This document shows positions 9,985 through 23,275 of a stretch of DNA of 64,000 bases, piece after piece. The translations under genes were made by a program, and so were the position numbers. The notes under the pieces were generated by a model. It saw nothing but the letters and a program-made list of their open reading frames with translations, did not search any database and was not told where the DNA came from. The stretch is from Simmondsia chinensis (lineage: Eukaryota; Streptophyta; Magnoliopsida; Caryophyllales; Simmondsiaceae), in assembly GCA_018398585.1 (NCBI GenBank), contig JAGTTD010000011.1, forward strand, positions 32,236,164 through 32,300,163. The letters are read 5' to 3'. Every line of letters starts with the position of its first letter. Positions within the stretch are counted from its first letter, which is position 1.

Positions 9985-12900
9985 ATGGAGGAGCGTGGTG
10001 AGGGAGAGAAGAAGCCTTCAGAAGGTGGAGGAGGAGAGCCCAAGGTGAAAAGGAAGATGAAGAATGCGTATCAGCTTGAGGTTCTTGAAAAAACCTATCA
10101 AGGTTTGTTCTTTTGTATTGTTTGTATTTCCTTTGGATTTTTGGTTTTCTGGGTCTTTTTTAGGTTTTTTATTTGATTGATGATTGATGATGGGTATTGC
10201 TTGAATTCGTTTCAGTGGAGACTTACCCTTCAGAGGCGTTGAGGGCGGAGCTTTCAGCCCAATTAGGGCTTTCAGATCGGCAATTGCAGATGTGGTTTTG
10301 CCATAGGAGGTTAAAGGACAGGAAGGGCCCGTCATCCGGGAAGCGACAGAGGAAAGGTGGTGGTGGTGGTGGTTCTGGTGGCGATGGGTCACCGGCTACT
10401 GCCACTCCCTTGATGCCACCGCCGCCTGTTGCTTCTGCTTCGGGTGCTATGGGGAGGGATGAGACTGGTGTTGCTGAGTTGGGCGTTGATCATGCTTCTG
10501 GGTCAGGGTCCGGTTCAAGCCCGTATGGGCATGTGGACCCAAGGCGGGGTTTGGTTCCGAGGATTGGTGATGCTGTGCCTAGAATGGGTACTGGAAGGTA
10601 CTATGAGCCACCGCCTCAGCCGATGGCGGAGCTTAGAGCTATTGCATTTGTTGAGGCTCAGTTAGGAGAGCCATTGAGGGAAGATGGGCCTGCTCTTGGG
10701 ATGGAGTTTGATCCTTTGCCGCCTGGTGCTTTTGGTGCACCCATTGGTGAGCTCAGTTGGCTTCTGTTGCATTTATGCTGTGTGCAGTTTAGACGCATAG
10801 AGTGATATTTGCATTTTGATTTGTTATCGAAGAAAGAGTTGAAGTTTTAGCCTGCCTGTTTATTTTTCTCAAGTTTATTGCTTGCTGAGCTCGCGTCAGC
10901 ACCATAGTGAAGTTCTTTGAGGATTGTGGCATCTAATTGCAATACTATCAGAATGAGTCATATTCTCATGGACAAGTTGGAGTGATGGAGCCATCCCTTT
11001 GTCAATGTTTTAGTAGAAAATTTTTGCAGGAAAATTGGTTTTACATATGATTTTTATGGTGACTAATCATGGAACTATTATCAAGCCTAAGGGTTATAGT
11101 GCATGTTAATTTTGTTAGAGATACAGGGGGGGGGGGGGGGGGGGGGGGGGGATATGACTCTATGCTCTGTGTCTCTAGAATAGATATACAAGGAAAGCAA
11201 ACAAAAGGTGACTAAAGATTGTAACATGCATTGCCATACCAAGCGGTGAAAGAATTTATGTATTATCAATAGTGTGTACGCCTAATAATTAGCTGTTGCT
11301 CAGATTATCATTAATAAACCGGTCCAGTTATGGTCTACTTTTGAGGTTTAAGAAAGTGGACTCCGCAGGATGGAGGATTCATGAAATGCTAAATATGTTG
11401 ATATTATAGAGTTCTCTTTTTTCTTCTGAATGAAGTTGCTTTGATCATTTCATATGGTCCATGTTGCTTTGAACTGTGTTAAACTGATGGGTTCTTATTT
11501 GCAAGGATTATTTAAGTATTATAGTTCGTTTTTCTTATAAACATGCATTGGATTTCTTATATCTTTTCATTAAACTACATTTTTAATCAAATTAATTGCT
11601 AAATGTTTTTATCCCATGGTTGAAGCCTCCTCTGCAGCACCGCCAAAGCCACTTGGTAGAGCCTATGAGTCCAGCTATTACGAGAGGCATGATGGAAAAT
11701 CAATTAAGGTTGGTCTGTACTCTCCCTCTTATTTCAGGCATGTAGGATGATTGAGCAACCATTCTGTTTCTCTGTACTCTTCATAGCAGTTGCGCTCTCA
11801 ACAAGAGAATGTTACCATGAATACATGTCACTCTGAGCATTTCGTTGTTAATTTATTTTCTGCTAGCAGAAAGTGAGGTTGATATTTTTCATTGTCCAGA
11901 CGGCGTCCTTAAATATCCCTTTTCTTTCTTTGCCCAAAAGGGATACACAAATATTGAATGTCTACAATTATTCTTACATGAAGATAATGTCTTCTGATCA
12001 ATGTTTTTGTCTAATATCTGGAATAACTTGTATTTTACGTACCCTGTGGCTAATTGTGCACTAGTGTTACCACCCAGCATAGGACTTAGGAATCAAGTTC
12101 TTGCATATGCTGTGAATTTGTTTGTATCTTCACACCTGTAGATATTGCCTTATAAATTATGCTACTTTCTGTTTTCTTGGATTTTGGAAAGCACTCATAG
12201 AAACGAGCAACTCTGAATCAAGTTGAATTTCCTTGTTGATTTTGGTATCAGCTGTTTGGTATTCTCTTTGAAGGAGTTGTTTATGCATTATGTTGACAGG
12301 GTCCTGGACCTCCTAGTCGAGCTGTGCATGAATACCAGTTTCTTCCACAGCAGCCTACTGTTAGAAGCGAATCTTACGAAAGAGGTAGTCAGTCTCACTA
12401 TTACAGCTCACCGTTCGAGGGTGCTGGCTCAAGGACTCCACCATTGCCTAGTGGGCGCTTGCACATGCATGGCGGTGAAGAAGTGCCCATAGGATATGGC
12501 GTTCCCAGTCAGATTCCGAGTCTAGGGCTTATGTCCCAGCAAAGCAAGCAGGGACACCTTTTACCTTCCTCTTCAGGAGAATATGACGGTATGACACGGA
12601 AAAGTCCTTATATGGGCATGGAATCTTCTTTTAGTGCCCACCCAATCACGGGACTGGACAACCCACCGTTGTCAACTGAGAGGCGTGCCATACAAGAAGA
12701 GGAGGTTGTACGGGTGGAGAGAAAGCGCAAGGCATGTGTCTCTATTGTATTATATTATCAAGTTCGGTTCTACGCTGAAATTGAATATTGACTCAATTCA
12801 TGTGTTCCTTTGTAACAGAGTGAAGAAGCAAGAGTATCTAAGGAAGTAGAAGCGCATGAAAAAAGAATGAGGCGGGAACTCGAGAAGCAAGATATGTTGA

Positions 12901-15900
12901 GGCGAAAGGTATGGTTTTGGGCATCTTTCCCTTTTTCCGGTGTGCTTTCTCTACTTGCAAATTAATTCAATATATCCTGATCTCCTCAGAGAGAAGTGCA
13001 AATGAGGAAAGATATGGAGAGGCAAGACCGTGAGCGGCGGAAGGAAGAGGAAAGACTCTTGCGTGAAAAGCAGCGAGAAGAGGAGAGATACCAGAGAGAG
13101 CAAAGGCGTGAAATGGAACGAAGAGAGAAATTTTTGCTGAAGGAGTCTTTGAGAGTATGTTTTGAGACTTGTGGATGTAATTCTTCTCTTGGCCTATCTA
13201 ACCTCTCCTGCTTCGTAAAAACCAGGCTGAGAAGATGAGGCAGAAGGAAGAGCTTCGGAGAGAGAAAGAAGCTGCAAGGCAGAAAGCTGCCAATGATAGA
13301 GCTGCGGCCCGGAGAATTGCTAAAGAATCGATGGAACTAATTGAAGATGCGCGCTTGGAGCTTATGGAGATAGCTGCTTCAAGGAAGGGACTGCCATCCA
13401 TTTTGTCACTCGACGGTGAAACTCTGCAAAATCTCGATTCGTTCAGAGGTTCTCTATGTTTGACATTTCAGCTGTCTAGCATTATTTTCACTTGTATCTG
13501 TGTTTGTCCATTTGTAAGGCTGACTTATGTACCTGTTTTAGATATGCTGGCTGAGTTCCCACCGAAATCTGTGCACTTGAAAAGGCCTTTTGCTATCCAG
13601 CCATGGACCTGTTCCGATGAGAATGTGGGGAACCTCCTAATGGTAAGAATTGAGCTGTTTTCGTTATGATTCTGTGTTTGCTGGACCATGGCATATGATA
13701 TATATCATATACGTAGGATGTGGTTGACTAAGTAATATATTAGATGCCTTGTTCTTTCACATGGAAGTTGCAGCTTCTAATAATTATACAAGTCAATTTG
13801 TTTTTGCAACTGATTTAATCTAATATGGCATGGGGGAGAGGGTTATGAATGCAGTCTGTATCTCTCTGTTGATCCATGATTTAAAATTTCAGGTTTGGAG
13901 ATTCACTATAACTTTTGCTGATTCTTTCGGGCTGTGGCCGTTTACTTTGGATGAGTTTGTGCAAGCATTTCATGATTACGTAAGTTTGTTGATACTATGC
14001 GGGGACTTATCTGATTCACTGCCATTCTGTCTGTTCACACTGCTTTTGATGTTTTTTGTCCAATTCAGGAGTCCCGGTTATTGGGAGAGATACATGTATC
14101 TGTTCTGAGGACTATCATGAAGGACATTGAAGATGTTGCAAGGACACCTTCGACTGGGTTGGGAGTAAACCAAAACAATGCAGCTAATCCCTGCGGTGGG
14201 CATCCGCAAATAGTTGAAGGGGTAGGGTTTGTTGTTTGCAATTACTACTCTGCGGGACTCTTCATAGTTTTTGGCATGTTTGATGACCCCTGTTGATTGC
14301 TTTTTGAATCAGGCATATACTTGGGGTTTTGATATACGCAGCTGGCAGCGACATTTGAGTTTGTTGACATGGCCAGAAATATTGCGGCAGTTTGCACTAG
14401 CTGCTGGTTTTGGCCCTAAACTGAAGAAAAGGAACATTGAGCCAACTTATCTGCGCGAGGACAATGAGGTCGGGCTTCTTTTGGTTTCATTTTGTGGAAA
14501 TGTCTCTTACGTTGTTCTGGGGCCTGATTTATCTCGGTTCCATTATAGTGTTTTTTGTGAAATCCCATTTTTGGTTATTTATAAGGGTTACAGGTTGGGG
14601 GTCTTATGCATTGCTGCCCTATTGCTTACAAGTTGCCTTGATGCGATGAAATGTCTTTTGGGTTGGGGGTCCTCGGAAATAGCCTCTCTTCAGGTTAACA
14701 CCCTGAAGGGGAAAGACTGCGTACATTTACGCCCCAGACCCCGCTTTTGTGGGAGCCCTTGAGGCACTGGGGTTGTTGTTGTATTAGGGTTATAGGATGA
14801 TCTGTTTCTCCTACCCCCTCTAGGTTGATTATCTTTCTTAAGTTAGTGTGTGGTTCACCTTGTTGTCCTGGCTTGTCTTGCTATCTCATTCGAAATTCAA
14901 ATGCTGTTAATTAGGTTACCTTTAGGGCTAGATTGGTTCAACTGATTCAGTTTAATTTCTCTGTGTTTATCCTACAGACATTAGTTTGAGAAATTTACTG
15001 TTCTTGATTGTTGAGTTAAATGGTTCTGCTTCTTAATGGATTTATTTTTAGGAAGTGGAATATTTTTCAGAGCAAATAGGAGATAAATGACGGCTGAGAA
15101 GGTTCCTCTGAAAGTTAAGAGAATGTAAAGGGAATCGTGGATCACATGGGTCCTTAAAGTGAGCTATCTCACTAGGAAAATTGCCTCTTAACTACTCTGA
15201 AACTATTTATCTTGGTCGTTTTTTGTATGAATTGGTTGATAATAATTGAGAATGAATAAGCTGATAAAATGAAGCAGCTAAATCTCCCCTCCTTGAGTGG
15301 CTTTCTTCCCATGGATGATGCAATATCTTACTGAGGTGTGGTTCTTGATCAATGTTAATAATGGATCTATCTGAGCAGAGAGGCTTTTGAGTGAGCGGGA
15401 ACGGACTGATGGTTTCGTGGTTGAATGCTTGGATCAGGACATTCATGCAATATTGGCTTGCTTACTTAGTTACAGTGCCAAGGAAAAGGAGGAGATAAGA
15501 ATGATTAGCGTCTAGATTATAGAATTATGGAGAATGATTTCTGATGATTACTTATCTTTCAAGATGATGGAATCTGTTAAAGTTCTATGGGCAATGTAAT
15601 GGCTTTCTTTGCTAGATATTTGCTTTTTAGCTTGAGAGTGTAGGTTCCTGAATACTATTTCTAAATGTGAGAGGACTGATTCTTGCTTATTTATAGCTTA
15701 TACACATCAGTTTTCCAGTTCCATGAGCTCTCAGGTGTTGTGGTAATGCTGTCGAACTGGGAAGATTCTGTAAATGAATTTTTTTTTTTTTTTTCAGTGA
15801 GTGCTTGGTCTAGTCATATAAACACTATCAAGGTTGATCCCAATGTCCTGGGTTCGAATCCTTTTTCCCTTAATCTTGCTTAGCCAAGAAAAACACGATA

Positions 15901-18900
15901 ATTTCCTCAGAATTGCCCATCGTGATTGATTTTTCCTTTGAAGGAACACCAATCTAGAGAAATGTTTATCAAGGGTGTGCTCTGAAATGGGTTCATATCA
16001 GAAGAGACTTGGCTGGTTTCTTGTAGAAGATTGTTGCTTTGCTAGGATGAAGCTACCTGTGTGGGTTGAATTGCTTGGCACATGTTATCAGCTGAAGTTT
16101 ATGGACTTCGTACTGTGGTTGCAGGGAAATGATGGTAGTGACGTAATTGCTAGGTTGCGCACCGGAGCAGCAGCTGAAAAAGCAGTTGCTATTATGCGGC
16201 GGAGAGGTTATTCCAATCCACGCAGATCGAGGCATCGATTGACCCCTGGCACTGTTAAATTTGCTGCGTTTCACGTTCTATCTCTTGAAGGTGAAAGGGG
16301 CCTAAATATATTAGAAGTTGCTGACAGGATTCAGGTAGAGCTAAAACCTTAAAAGCGATTAGTTTTGTGTTTAAGTGAGATCTCATTTGAACTTTTGTCA
16401 ACAGAAATCTGGACTCCGGGATTTAACCACAAGCAAGACACCTGAAGCTTCAGTTGCTGCGGCATTATCCAGGGATACAAAGCTTTTTGAAAGAACAGCT
16501 CCATCAACGTACTGTGTACGATCCCCTTATCGGAAGGATCCTTCTGATGCTGAAGCAATTCTATCTACTGCCAGGGAAAGAATTCGAGTATTTAAGAGCG
16601 GGTTTGCAGATGGAGTGGAGGCTGATGTGGATGGTCTTGAGGCTGATGATGTCGAGAAGGAGGAAGACTCGGAAAGTGATACTGCTGAGGATCCTGAGCT
16701 TGATGATTTGGGATCTGAATTAACTCCAAACAAAGATTTAGATCTTGCTTATGAACCCAACATTTGCAAACCTCAAATTCTTACAGATAATGGGATAGAG
16801 AATATGCATGCTGGTGCAGTTGGAAACACGCAAAATGGACTGGCGAGCATGGGTTCTTTACCTTCGGGACATTTGGAAGACATTGAGGATTTGAACAATG
16901 CTAATACTTCAGTTGAAGGATCCTTTGATATTGAAGCAATCCACAATGAGCAAACAAGCGCTGACGAAGACACTGACATTGATGAAAGCTCTCCTGGTGA
17001 ATCTTGGGTCCAAGGACTTATGGAGGGAGAATACTCTAATCTAAGCGTTGAAGAGCGCCTGAATGCCCTTGTTGCATTAATTAGCGTTGCTACTGAAGGA
17101 AACTCTATGCGTATGGTACTTGAGGTTGTCTCCTTATCTCTTTAATCTATAGTAATTTTCATGATCTTGTTGTTGCCTTCACAAGCTTTATTATATATGT
17201 ACTAGTCTGATGCAGTAAAGCTTTGCAGGAGCGCTTGGAAGCAGCAACTGCCTTAAAGAAGCAAATGTGGGCAGAAGCACAACTCGATAAACGCCGCATG
17301 AAAGATGAGTATCTAATGAGGGCACACTACACCCCTTTTGCCGTAAACAAGACAGAACAAAACATTACTAATACAGTGGCAGACACCAGACAGAGTACAT
17401 TGCTTGTTTCTGACATGAAAAATCATGAGTCGGTGGTAAACCTGGCTGCACCGCTTCATGATCGTCGGGCTGATGCCGATCCATACACAGAGAAGAATCT
17501 TATGACTCCTGATTTTTCCGCTGGTCCAGAAAATCTCACTCTGCAACATGCCGTACATGCTGCAGAGAGATCACGTGCTCAGCTGAAGGCATATGTAGGG
17601 CACAAGGCAGAAGAATTGTATCCGTACAGGTCCCTGCCTCTTGGCCAGGATCGGCGACGTAACAGATACTGGCAGTTTATGGCATCTGCTTCTCGTAATG
17701 ATCCCGGATCTGGCAGGATATTTGTGGAACTGCATAATGGTTGCTGGAGGCTAATTGATTCTGAAGAGGTAAAGCTTTGTTTTTACTTTCTTTCCTTTCC
17801 TCTCTCTCGCTCTCATTCTCTAAAAAAATTATGGCTAAAATGTCACCGGGAAAGCTCGTGTTACTTTATTTTAATTTGTACAATATGTGCAGGGTTTTGA
17901 TGCTCTCATAGCATCCTTGGATGTACGTGGCGTTCGAGAGTCCCATCTGCATGCAATGTTAAAAAAGATTGAACCTTTGTTCAAGGAAAGCATCCGGAAA
18001 AATAGACAAGATAAAGCTAGTGTCAAGGCAGAAGCTTTTGAAGTTGTGTTTCCGCTTGAGAGCAGTGGTGGCACCGATAGCCCTCGCAGCAACTTGTACG
18101 CTTCAAGTTCTGATTCTCCAGAGCCCTCCTCATCTTTCAAGATTGAGAATGGAAGAAGCAACTTAGAGTTGAAAAATTCTTTGAGAAGGTACAAAGACTT
18201 TGAGGAGTGGATGTGCAAAGAATGCTCCTCTTCCATGTTACATGCCATGAAATATGGCGAAAAGAGACGCCCCGAGCTTCTGCGCATATGCGAGCAGTGC
18301 CACAATCTGTACCTCGTGGAAGACAACTGCTGTCCTACGTGTCATAAAACCTATGGACCTTTTGACACAGGGGCCAGTTTTTCTGAGCACCTAGTTCGGT
18401 GTGAAGAGAACTTCAAGTATAATCGTGCCCAGTCGCTGCACGGTTTAGATTGTCTTCCTCCTCCAAGGATAAGATTGGTCAAGGCATTATTAGCTACAAT
18501 GGAGGTGGGAAGATGATGCAATTCTTATCCCTCCGTTTATTTTATGTTGCACAATCATCGTCTTTCTCATTATCTGTTTTCTTATACGGCTATTTATTTT
18601 GGCAGGTCTGCATTCCATCAGAAGCTCTTCAACCCATTTGGTCAGATGACTATCGGAAATCATGGGGCATGAAGTTGCATATGTCATCATCAGGAGAAGA
18701 ACTCCTTCAGGTTTTAGTTTCCTCGCGACGCTGTTAATGCATCTGTACACAGTTGAATATTCTTATCCGGGCTCATATCCATTGTTAGTAAAATTAAATG
18801 GGATTTAATATGTTTGTGTAGTATTTGCTCTATACTAAAAGATTTGGTCAAAATTTCATTGACTTCTAAAAATTATCATATGTGATTACATTCATGTCTA

Positions 18901-20900
18901 TAATAACTCTTCCTAAAACACTAGCAGGGTAGTTGGGGATATAATTGTGTCAATTTGACTTTTGTTTGATGGTATACTATAATAGTAGTTGCAAGGAGTG
19001 TAGCACATGGTAGAAATAAGGTATAAGTCAATAGTTTGGGGGTTAAAGTGATAAATTAACAAAATATAGAATGTGTACTTAATTTAGGTAAAAGTGCAAT
19101 TATTTTCAACTGATTATTTGTTTTTTATTTGGGAAAAATGGATACATGTTATAAAACGCATATTTTACTGTATTATTGGCAATGATATGTAAATGCCTTT
19201 TTAAATGGAAAAATACATATACATGTTTAATATGCAAATTATACGCGTACTTTAATAACCATGCTTGTACTCCCTTTTGTTTAATTCCAAGTGCGCCACT
19301 AACATACACAGGACGTTCGTTTATCTTCAGGTACTGACACTGCTTGAGGGTGCGATAAAGCGGGACTTCCTGGCGTTGTATTTCCAGAAGACCAGTGAAT
19401 TATCGGGTTCTGGTGGCATGTCAGGATACGCAAACGATACTGGAAGTGTGAATGTGCTTCCATGGATACCACAAACAACAGCTGCTGTTGCGTTGAGGCT
19501 CATGGAACTTGACGCAGCGGTTTCGTACATACCAGATCAGAAACCAGAGCCTGGAAATGATACAGATGGAGAGTTTATTGTAAGTGTTTCTTCACTGCTA
19601 TTGTCTGGAATGTGCATGATTATCTTTATTCCCTTCGATCTTTCCTAAGCGCGGGTGCTTGAAATTGTTTTAGAAAATATGACGAATGACGTCCTTAGTA
19701 TTATTTATGATTTATATTGACTAAAATTTAAAAATATGGGCATATACCAAAACTATGAAAAATAGAAACAAAGTGCATTGAAACATGATGGTGTATTGAA
19801 ACATCATGCGTTATAATGTTTATAAACTATGGTTCTTAATTAATTTCTTGTTGGTAGGGTTAGTTTCGTGCCTCTATGCATTATAAACGAGTTTGTGTAT
19901 GTTAGATTCGGATTTCATTGTCATTCACCACGTTTCCAAGTTGTTTGGCAACTTGTACTCTATACTCGGATGAGTCATATATCACCCTGATTTTCTCCTA
20001 ACCCACGTGCAAATTACTCTTTACATGGTAGTAACTGTTAACTGTTAACATAATTATGCCCTTCTATGATAGAAGCTACCATCAAGTTATGCTGCTATGA
20101 GGACCTTCCAAGATGATGAACTTGCTGGCACGCATGACCATCACCACCCAGATCCATGGACCGACACAGGGAATGGATATCTGGCCTTAGGTCGCGCTAG
20201 AGGAGGCCAGGGTCGGGGTCGTGGTCGTTCTCGTGGTGGTGGGAGACCCGAAAGAAGGGTTGCCGGTTCTAGAAGTGAACGTGGTGGTAGGAGAACCCGA
20301 GTTGCCTCCACAAGTGAGAGGCTCAGCCCCGGTCTGGGTGGGTGGAAAGGTCGTAGCAGCCGTGGCCGAGGTGGCCATAGCCGCGGCCGCCGCTCTGTCA
20401 GAAGCCGTCAGAGACCAGTGAAGAAGATCAGAGCTGTTTCTGGTGCGAGAACTGTCCCCGAACCTGTCGTCTCTGTGAAATCACCGCCGGAATCTCCTGT
20501 TAGAGACGAATGGATCGGTGAAGAACACGAACAATTGCCAGTGGAAGCTGATGATGCGAACGACAGCAGCTCAGAAAGATCTTCATACGAGGAGGAGGAT
20601 AATGGTCAAGTATCTGGGGACGAATATGATGTGGCAATGGACGAATATGCCGGTGTTTACAATGGCAAGCCTGGCGAGTTTCTAGAAGGAAGCGAGGAAA
20701 ACGCAGAGGGTGATGAAGAGGACGATGATAACGATGAAGATGGAGATGAAGACGATGAGTTGGAGGTCGAGGGTGCAGAATATGAACAAGGAGATGGAAA
20801 CGGGGGAGAATTCATGATGAACGAGGAATCGGATGATGAGGAAGACGAAGATGATGATGGTACAGGATCTTCTTCTTCATCTACTGATTATAGTGATTAG
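9985..20900 (+). CDS. RLT2: Homeobox-DDT chromatin protein, RINGLET (RLT2-like)
   Basis: Plant ACF1-like subunit that pairs with ISWI ATPases (CHR11/CHR17 in Arabidopsis) in nuclear chromatin remodeling. Coding exons: 9985-10102, 10216-10746, 11638-11708, 12300-12731, 12819-12908, 12990-13154, 13226-13448, 13542-13642, 13893-13979, 14069-14221, 14313-14468, 16125-16334, 16405-17124, 17229-17768, 17893-18504, 18606-18710, 19331-19579, 20073-20900. They join in frame to 5391 nt (1796 aa plus stop). In order: homeodomain about residues 20-78 with WFCHRR in helix 3; charged Arg/Glu coiled coil about 385-545; DDT domain about 570-632 (LWPFTLDEFVQAF); HARE-HTH about 746-817; acidic linker; WHIM-type block with DRRRNRYW near 1159; Cys pairs at 1307/1310, 1332/1335 and 1346/1349; RGR-rich then acidic Ser-rich tail. 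Length and layout fit RLT1/RLT2; the start and C-terminal part look more like RLT2. Intron 4 appears to be GC-AG. The gene looks intact. Confidence 0.93.
11126..11151 (+). repeat. Run of about 26 G in RLT2-like intron 2
   Basis: An uninterrupted homopolymer of G on the coding strand inside the 891-bp second intron. Such runs are rare in plant DNA. It could form G-quadruplex structure in DNA or pre-mRNA, and its exact length may also be a sequencing artefact. Confidence 0.85.
12732..12818 (+). other. Probable GC-AG intron of the RLT2-like gene
   Basis: The donor reads AAG/GCATGT and the acceptor ACAG/AGTGAA. Joining there gives the family-like Arg-Lys-Arg-Lys followed by Ser-Glu-Glu-Ala-Arg. 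The only other in-frame choice is a GT six bases further, which would add Ala-Cys; using GT at ATGT would create a stop. Homologues as I know them lack the Ala-Cys. Confidence 0.6.
14595..14785 (+). mobile_element. RTE-type LINE 3' fragment in RLT2-like intron 11
   Basis: It carries the conserved tail GGGGGTCCTCGGAAATAGCC, then CTGAAGGGGAAAGACTGCG, CCCAGACCCCGCTTTTG, GGGAGCCCTTGAGGCACTGG and (TTG)n. It is preceded by sequence like the LINE 3' UTR. An imperfect 11-bp target duplication flanks it: AGGGTTACAGG (14584-14594) and AGGGTTATAGG (14786-14796). It sits in the 1656-bp intron, the longest of the gene. Confidence 0.75.
15790..15895 (+). mobile_element. tRNA-derived SINE fragment in RLT2-like intron 11
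   Basis: Box A-like TGGTCTAGTCATATAAAC is followed by a box B-like GGGTTCGAATCC about 38 bases later, then CCTTAATCTTGCTTAGCC and AAGAAAAA. A T-run precedes it. The spacing is that of a tRNA head but there is no cloverleaf. Confidence 0.5.
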
Positions 20901-21690
20901 GTAAAAATTATATGACAAAGAAAGTATGGTAAATTTTGGTAAGATATTTAACTTTGAAGCTCTCAGAAGTAGTTCAGATTACTTAGTTTGTAAATTGTAA
21001 AGCGGCATGGCAAGTATAGAGCTGTTCCGCGTATATAGTGTGTACCAAGTTTAAACTCAAATTTTGTTAAATTAGTCATCGTAATTCGGATGTATCACAT
21101 GAATGTCACCATCACATGCTCTAGGAGCTCGGCTTGTTTTTCAATAGGTCACCATGTTTGGTATTCTGATCTCCTGCAAGTATCAGATTGAAAATTTAGA
21201 CTGAACTGGGTCATTTGATCTAGGACAAACGGGATTGAGTTCACCCAGTCCTTGATCCATGGTTCGCGCTCCTGGTGGCGTTTTGGTTTCATTCTATTGG
21301 TGCTGGGGTGATGAACATCTTGAAAGTATTAAATTGTCAGGTAGACTGAAACTTGAAACGGTTAAGGTTGAGGAGATCAACAACCTTATTTTTACACCAA
21401 CTAATATGGATTTAGTTTGATTATGGGGAAACCCATTTTTATTATTCTGGTACATGGATGATTAGTATTAGTATTTTACACCCCTGTTTGACAACTGAGT
21501 AGAAATGGGGATTGTTAGGGGTTATCATATTCTTGTTTGAATATGTTTAATAAGAAATGATAACGGTAACTATGGATGGATGAGTTATGCTTATTTAGGA
21601 ATCAGATAAAAGAGAAAGATAAAGGAAATTATTCTTAAAATAGGGTGAAATTGTCTAAAATTTTTGGAAACTTTACCCTTCTTTATATCT
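20901..21690. other. 3' UTR of the RLT2-like gene and spacer
   Basis: The stop codon ends at 20900 (TAG). The following few hundred bases have the base composition of a 3' UTR, with no unambiguous poly(A) signal. From about 21180 onward no gene or defined repeat is recognised. Confidence 0.45.
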
Positions 21691-21699
21691 CAAATTTGG

Positions 21700-22177
21700 G
21701 TATTGGGGTTGCCTCCTTCATATTTGTACTCGTCATCCAAATCCTATATTCATACCCATCTTATTTTCCACCATGGGTATGAAGTGGATACTCATACCCG
21801 TCTCAGTGGGTACAAATCTATACCCATACCTATCCCATTACCCGTGAGTATCCAACGGCTATTCATTACTTGCCCCGTATCCTTTCTAATATGTGCAGAA
21901 AATGATTATTTATATTGGTTCATATTAGTTATTTAATACTATTTTTTAAAAATTAATTATATTTTTTTCATAATATTGATAAAAAATTTAGGTTATTGAA
22001 TTTAAGCACGTGTTTTTTAATTTAAAAGTTAATTATGTACAAAATGGAGTGGGTATGAGGTTGGGAGGGGTGGGTACAAAACTATATGTATAGCTGCTCC
22101 ATATCCCATGGCGGGTACGGGACTCGTACCCACTACTCACCCCACTTATATCCGTACCCGTGCCATTGTCATCCCTA
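21700..22177. mobile_element. hAT-like MITE with GGGTAC-rich interior
   Basis: The right end, read inward on the minus strand, is TAGGGATGACAATGGCACGG, a terminal sequence type common in plant hAT MITEs. The interior is full of ACCC, GGGTATG and GGGTACG words on both strands. The left terminus is degraded, so the left boundary is approximate. A related fragment (GGGGATGGCAACAAGG) lies at 47868-47960. Confidence 0.5.
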
Positions 22178-22185
22178 GGTTCCTC

Positions 22186-22886
22186 TTTACCCCTGTATTC
22201 TTCTACTTGATTGTCAAAACGGGGATTAATAATAAAATTTTGGTAGGAATTAACCTCCTCACGGGAAAACCTTAAAATTTTAATCTTATCCTAGTCTTGT
22301 AAATTTGTATGGTGGAGTCAATTTATGAGATAAAATAAAAGAAAATTTTGAAAAATATTACTAAATGAAAAAAATTCGAGATAAACAATTTTCCGGAAAA
22401 AAAAATATATCCTTTTGAATAATAGACACCTAGAGGTGAATTTAACATGTTTGTTTGTGTATATAATAAAGAATTATTAGGCGACTTTGGGTTACTATAC
22501 ATCTTATGGAGAAAATTATATGGGAAGAGAGAATTAATAGGAAAAAAAAAGGAGAGAAATTCATAGGGTGCATGGTGATCTAAGGTCACCTAATAATTTC
22601 TCTATATAACATATCGAGCATTTACTAGATAAAAAAAGGGTTAGTCTCGGGGTTCAAGGACCACCACACATACATCTCACCTTACTTCTTGTAATTCACT
22701 TTGGGTGGTGTTATTGCAAAGAGCAAAAAATATTATTATTATTATAGAAATAATGTAACTCGAAGTGAATAATAGCCGTAAGTTCTCATAAAGTTGCTAT
22801 GTCGTTTTGGCCCATTAATTTACTTTGTGTAAAATGTGGACAAATTGGGGTGATATAATTCAAAAGTAATATATCAAAAATATAAA
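22186..22886. other. Intergenic, nothing recognised
   Basis: AT-rich with a short (TTA) run near 22730. The 88-residue minus frame at 22323-22589 is Phe-rich low complexity and not called. Confidence 0.45.
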
Positions 22887-23130
22887 CCAAAGAGAGTACC
22901 AACATACCGTCACTGGATCCCATTAGAACTCCGAAGTTAAGTGTGTTTGGGAGAGAGCAGTACAAGGATGGGTGACCTCCTAGGAAGTCCTCATCCTTAG
23001 GTTAGGGGCATTAGGAAACAGCCTCTCTTCAGGGATAGTATCCTGAAGGGGGAAAGTTGTGTACATCCGCTCCCAAACCTTGCTTAGACGGGAGCTCTTG
23101 GGACACTGAATATGTCACTTTTAATATATT
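22887..23130 (+). mobile_element. 5S-rRNA-headed SINE with RTE-type tail (copy 1)
   Basis: The head aligns with plant 5S rRNA from about base 15 to the 3' part: CACTGGATCCCATTAGAACT, CCGAAGTTAAG (box A region) and GGATGGGTGACCTCCTAGGA (box C region). The second half is the RTE tail: GGAAACAGCCTCTCTTCAGG, CTGAAGGGGGAAAG and GGGAGCTCTTGGGACACTG. An 11-bp repeat AAAAATATAAA lies at 22876-22886 and 23131-23141, a likely target duplication. It is not a working 5S gene because the gene's 3' end is replaced. Confidence 0.8.
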
Positions 23131-23275
23131 AAAAATATAAAAATTTAAAATATAGGGGAGAAAAAAAATCAAAATTGGAGTGATTAGGTCCGTAAAATGA
23201 CAAGGGACATGGAGACAAACCGGTGTAATCCACAAATTTTCGCAGTTGGAGGGCCTCACTCTCTCTCTCTCTCTA

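Noticed and set aside
14271..14762. 163-residue frame as an independent gene
   Set aside because: It is RLT2-like exon 11 read through into the intron and a LINE tail.
16527..16979. Minus-strand Ser-rich frames
   Set aside because: Antisense shadows of acidic exon 13 of the RLT2-like gene.
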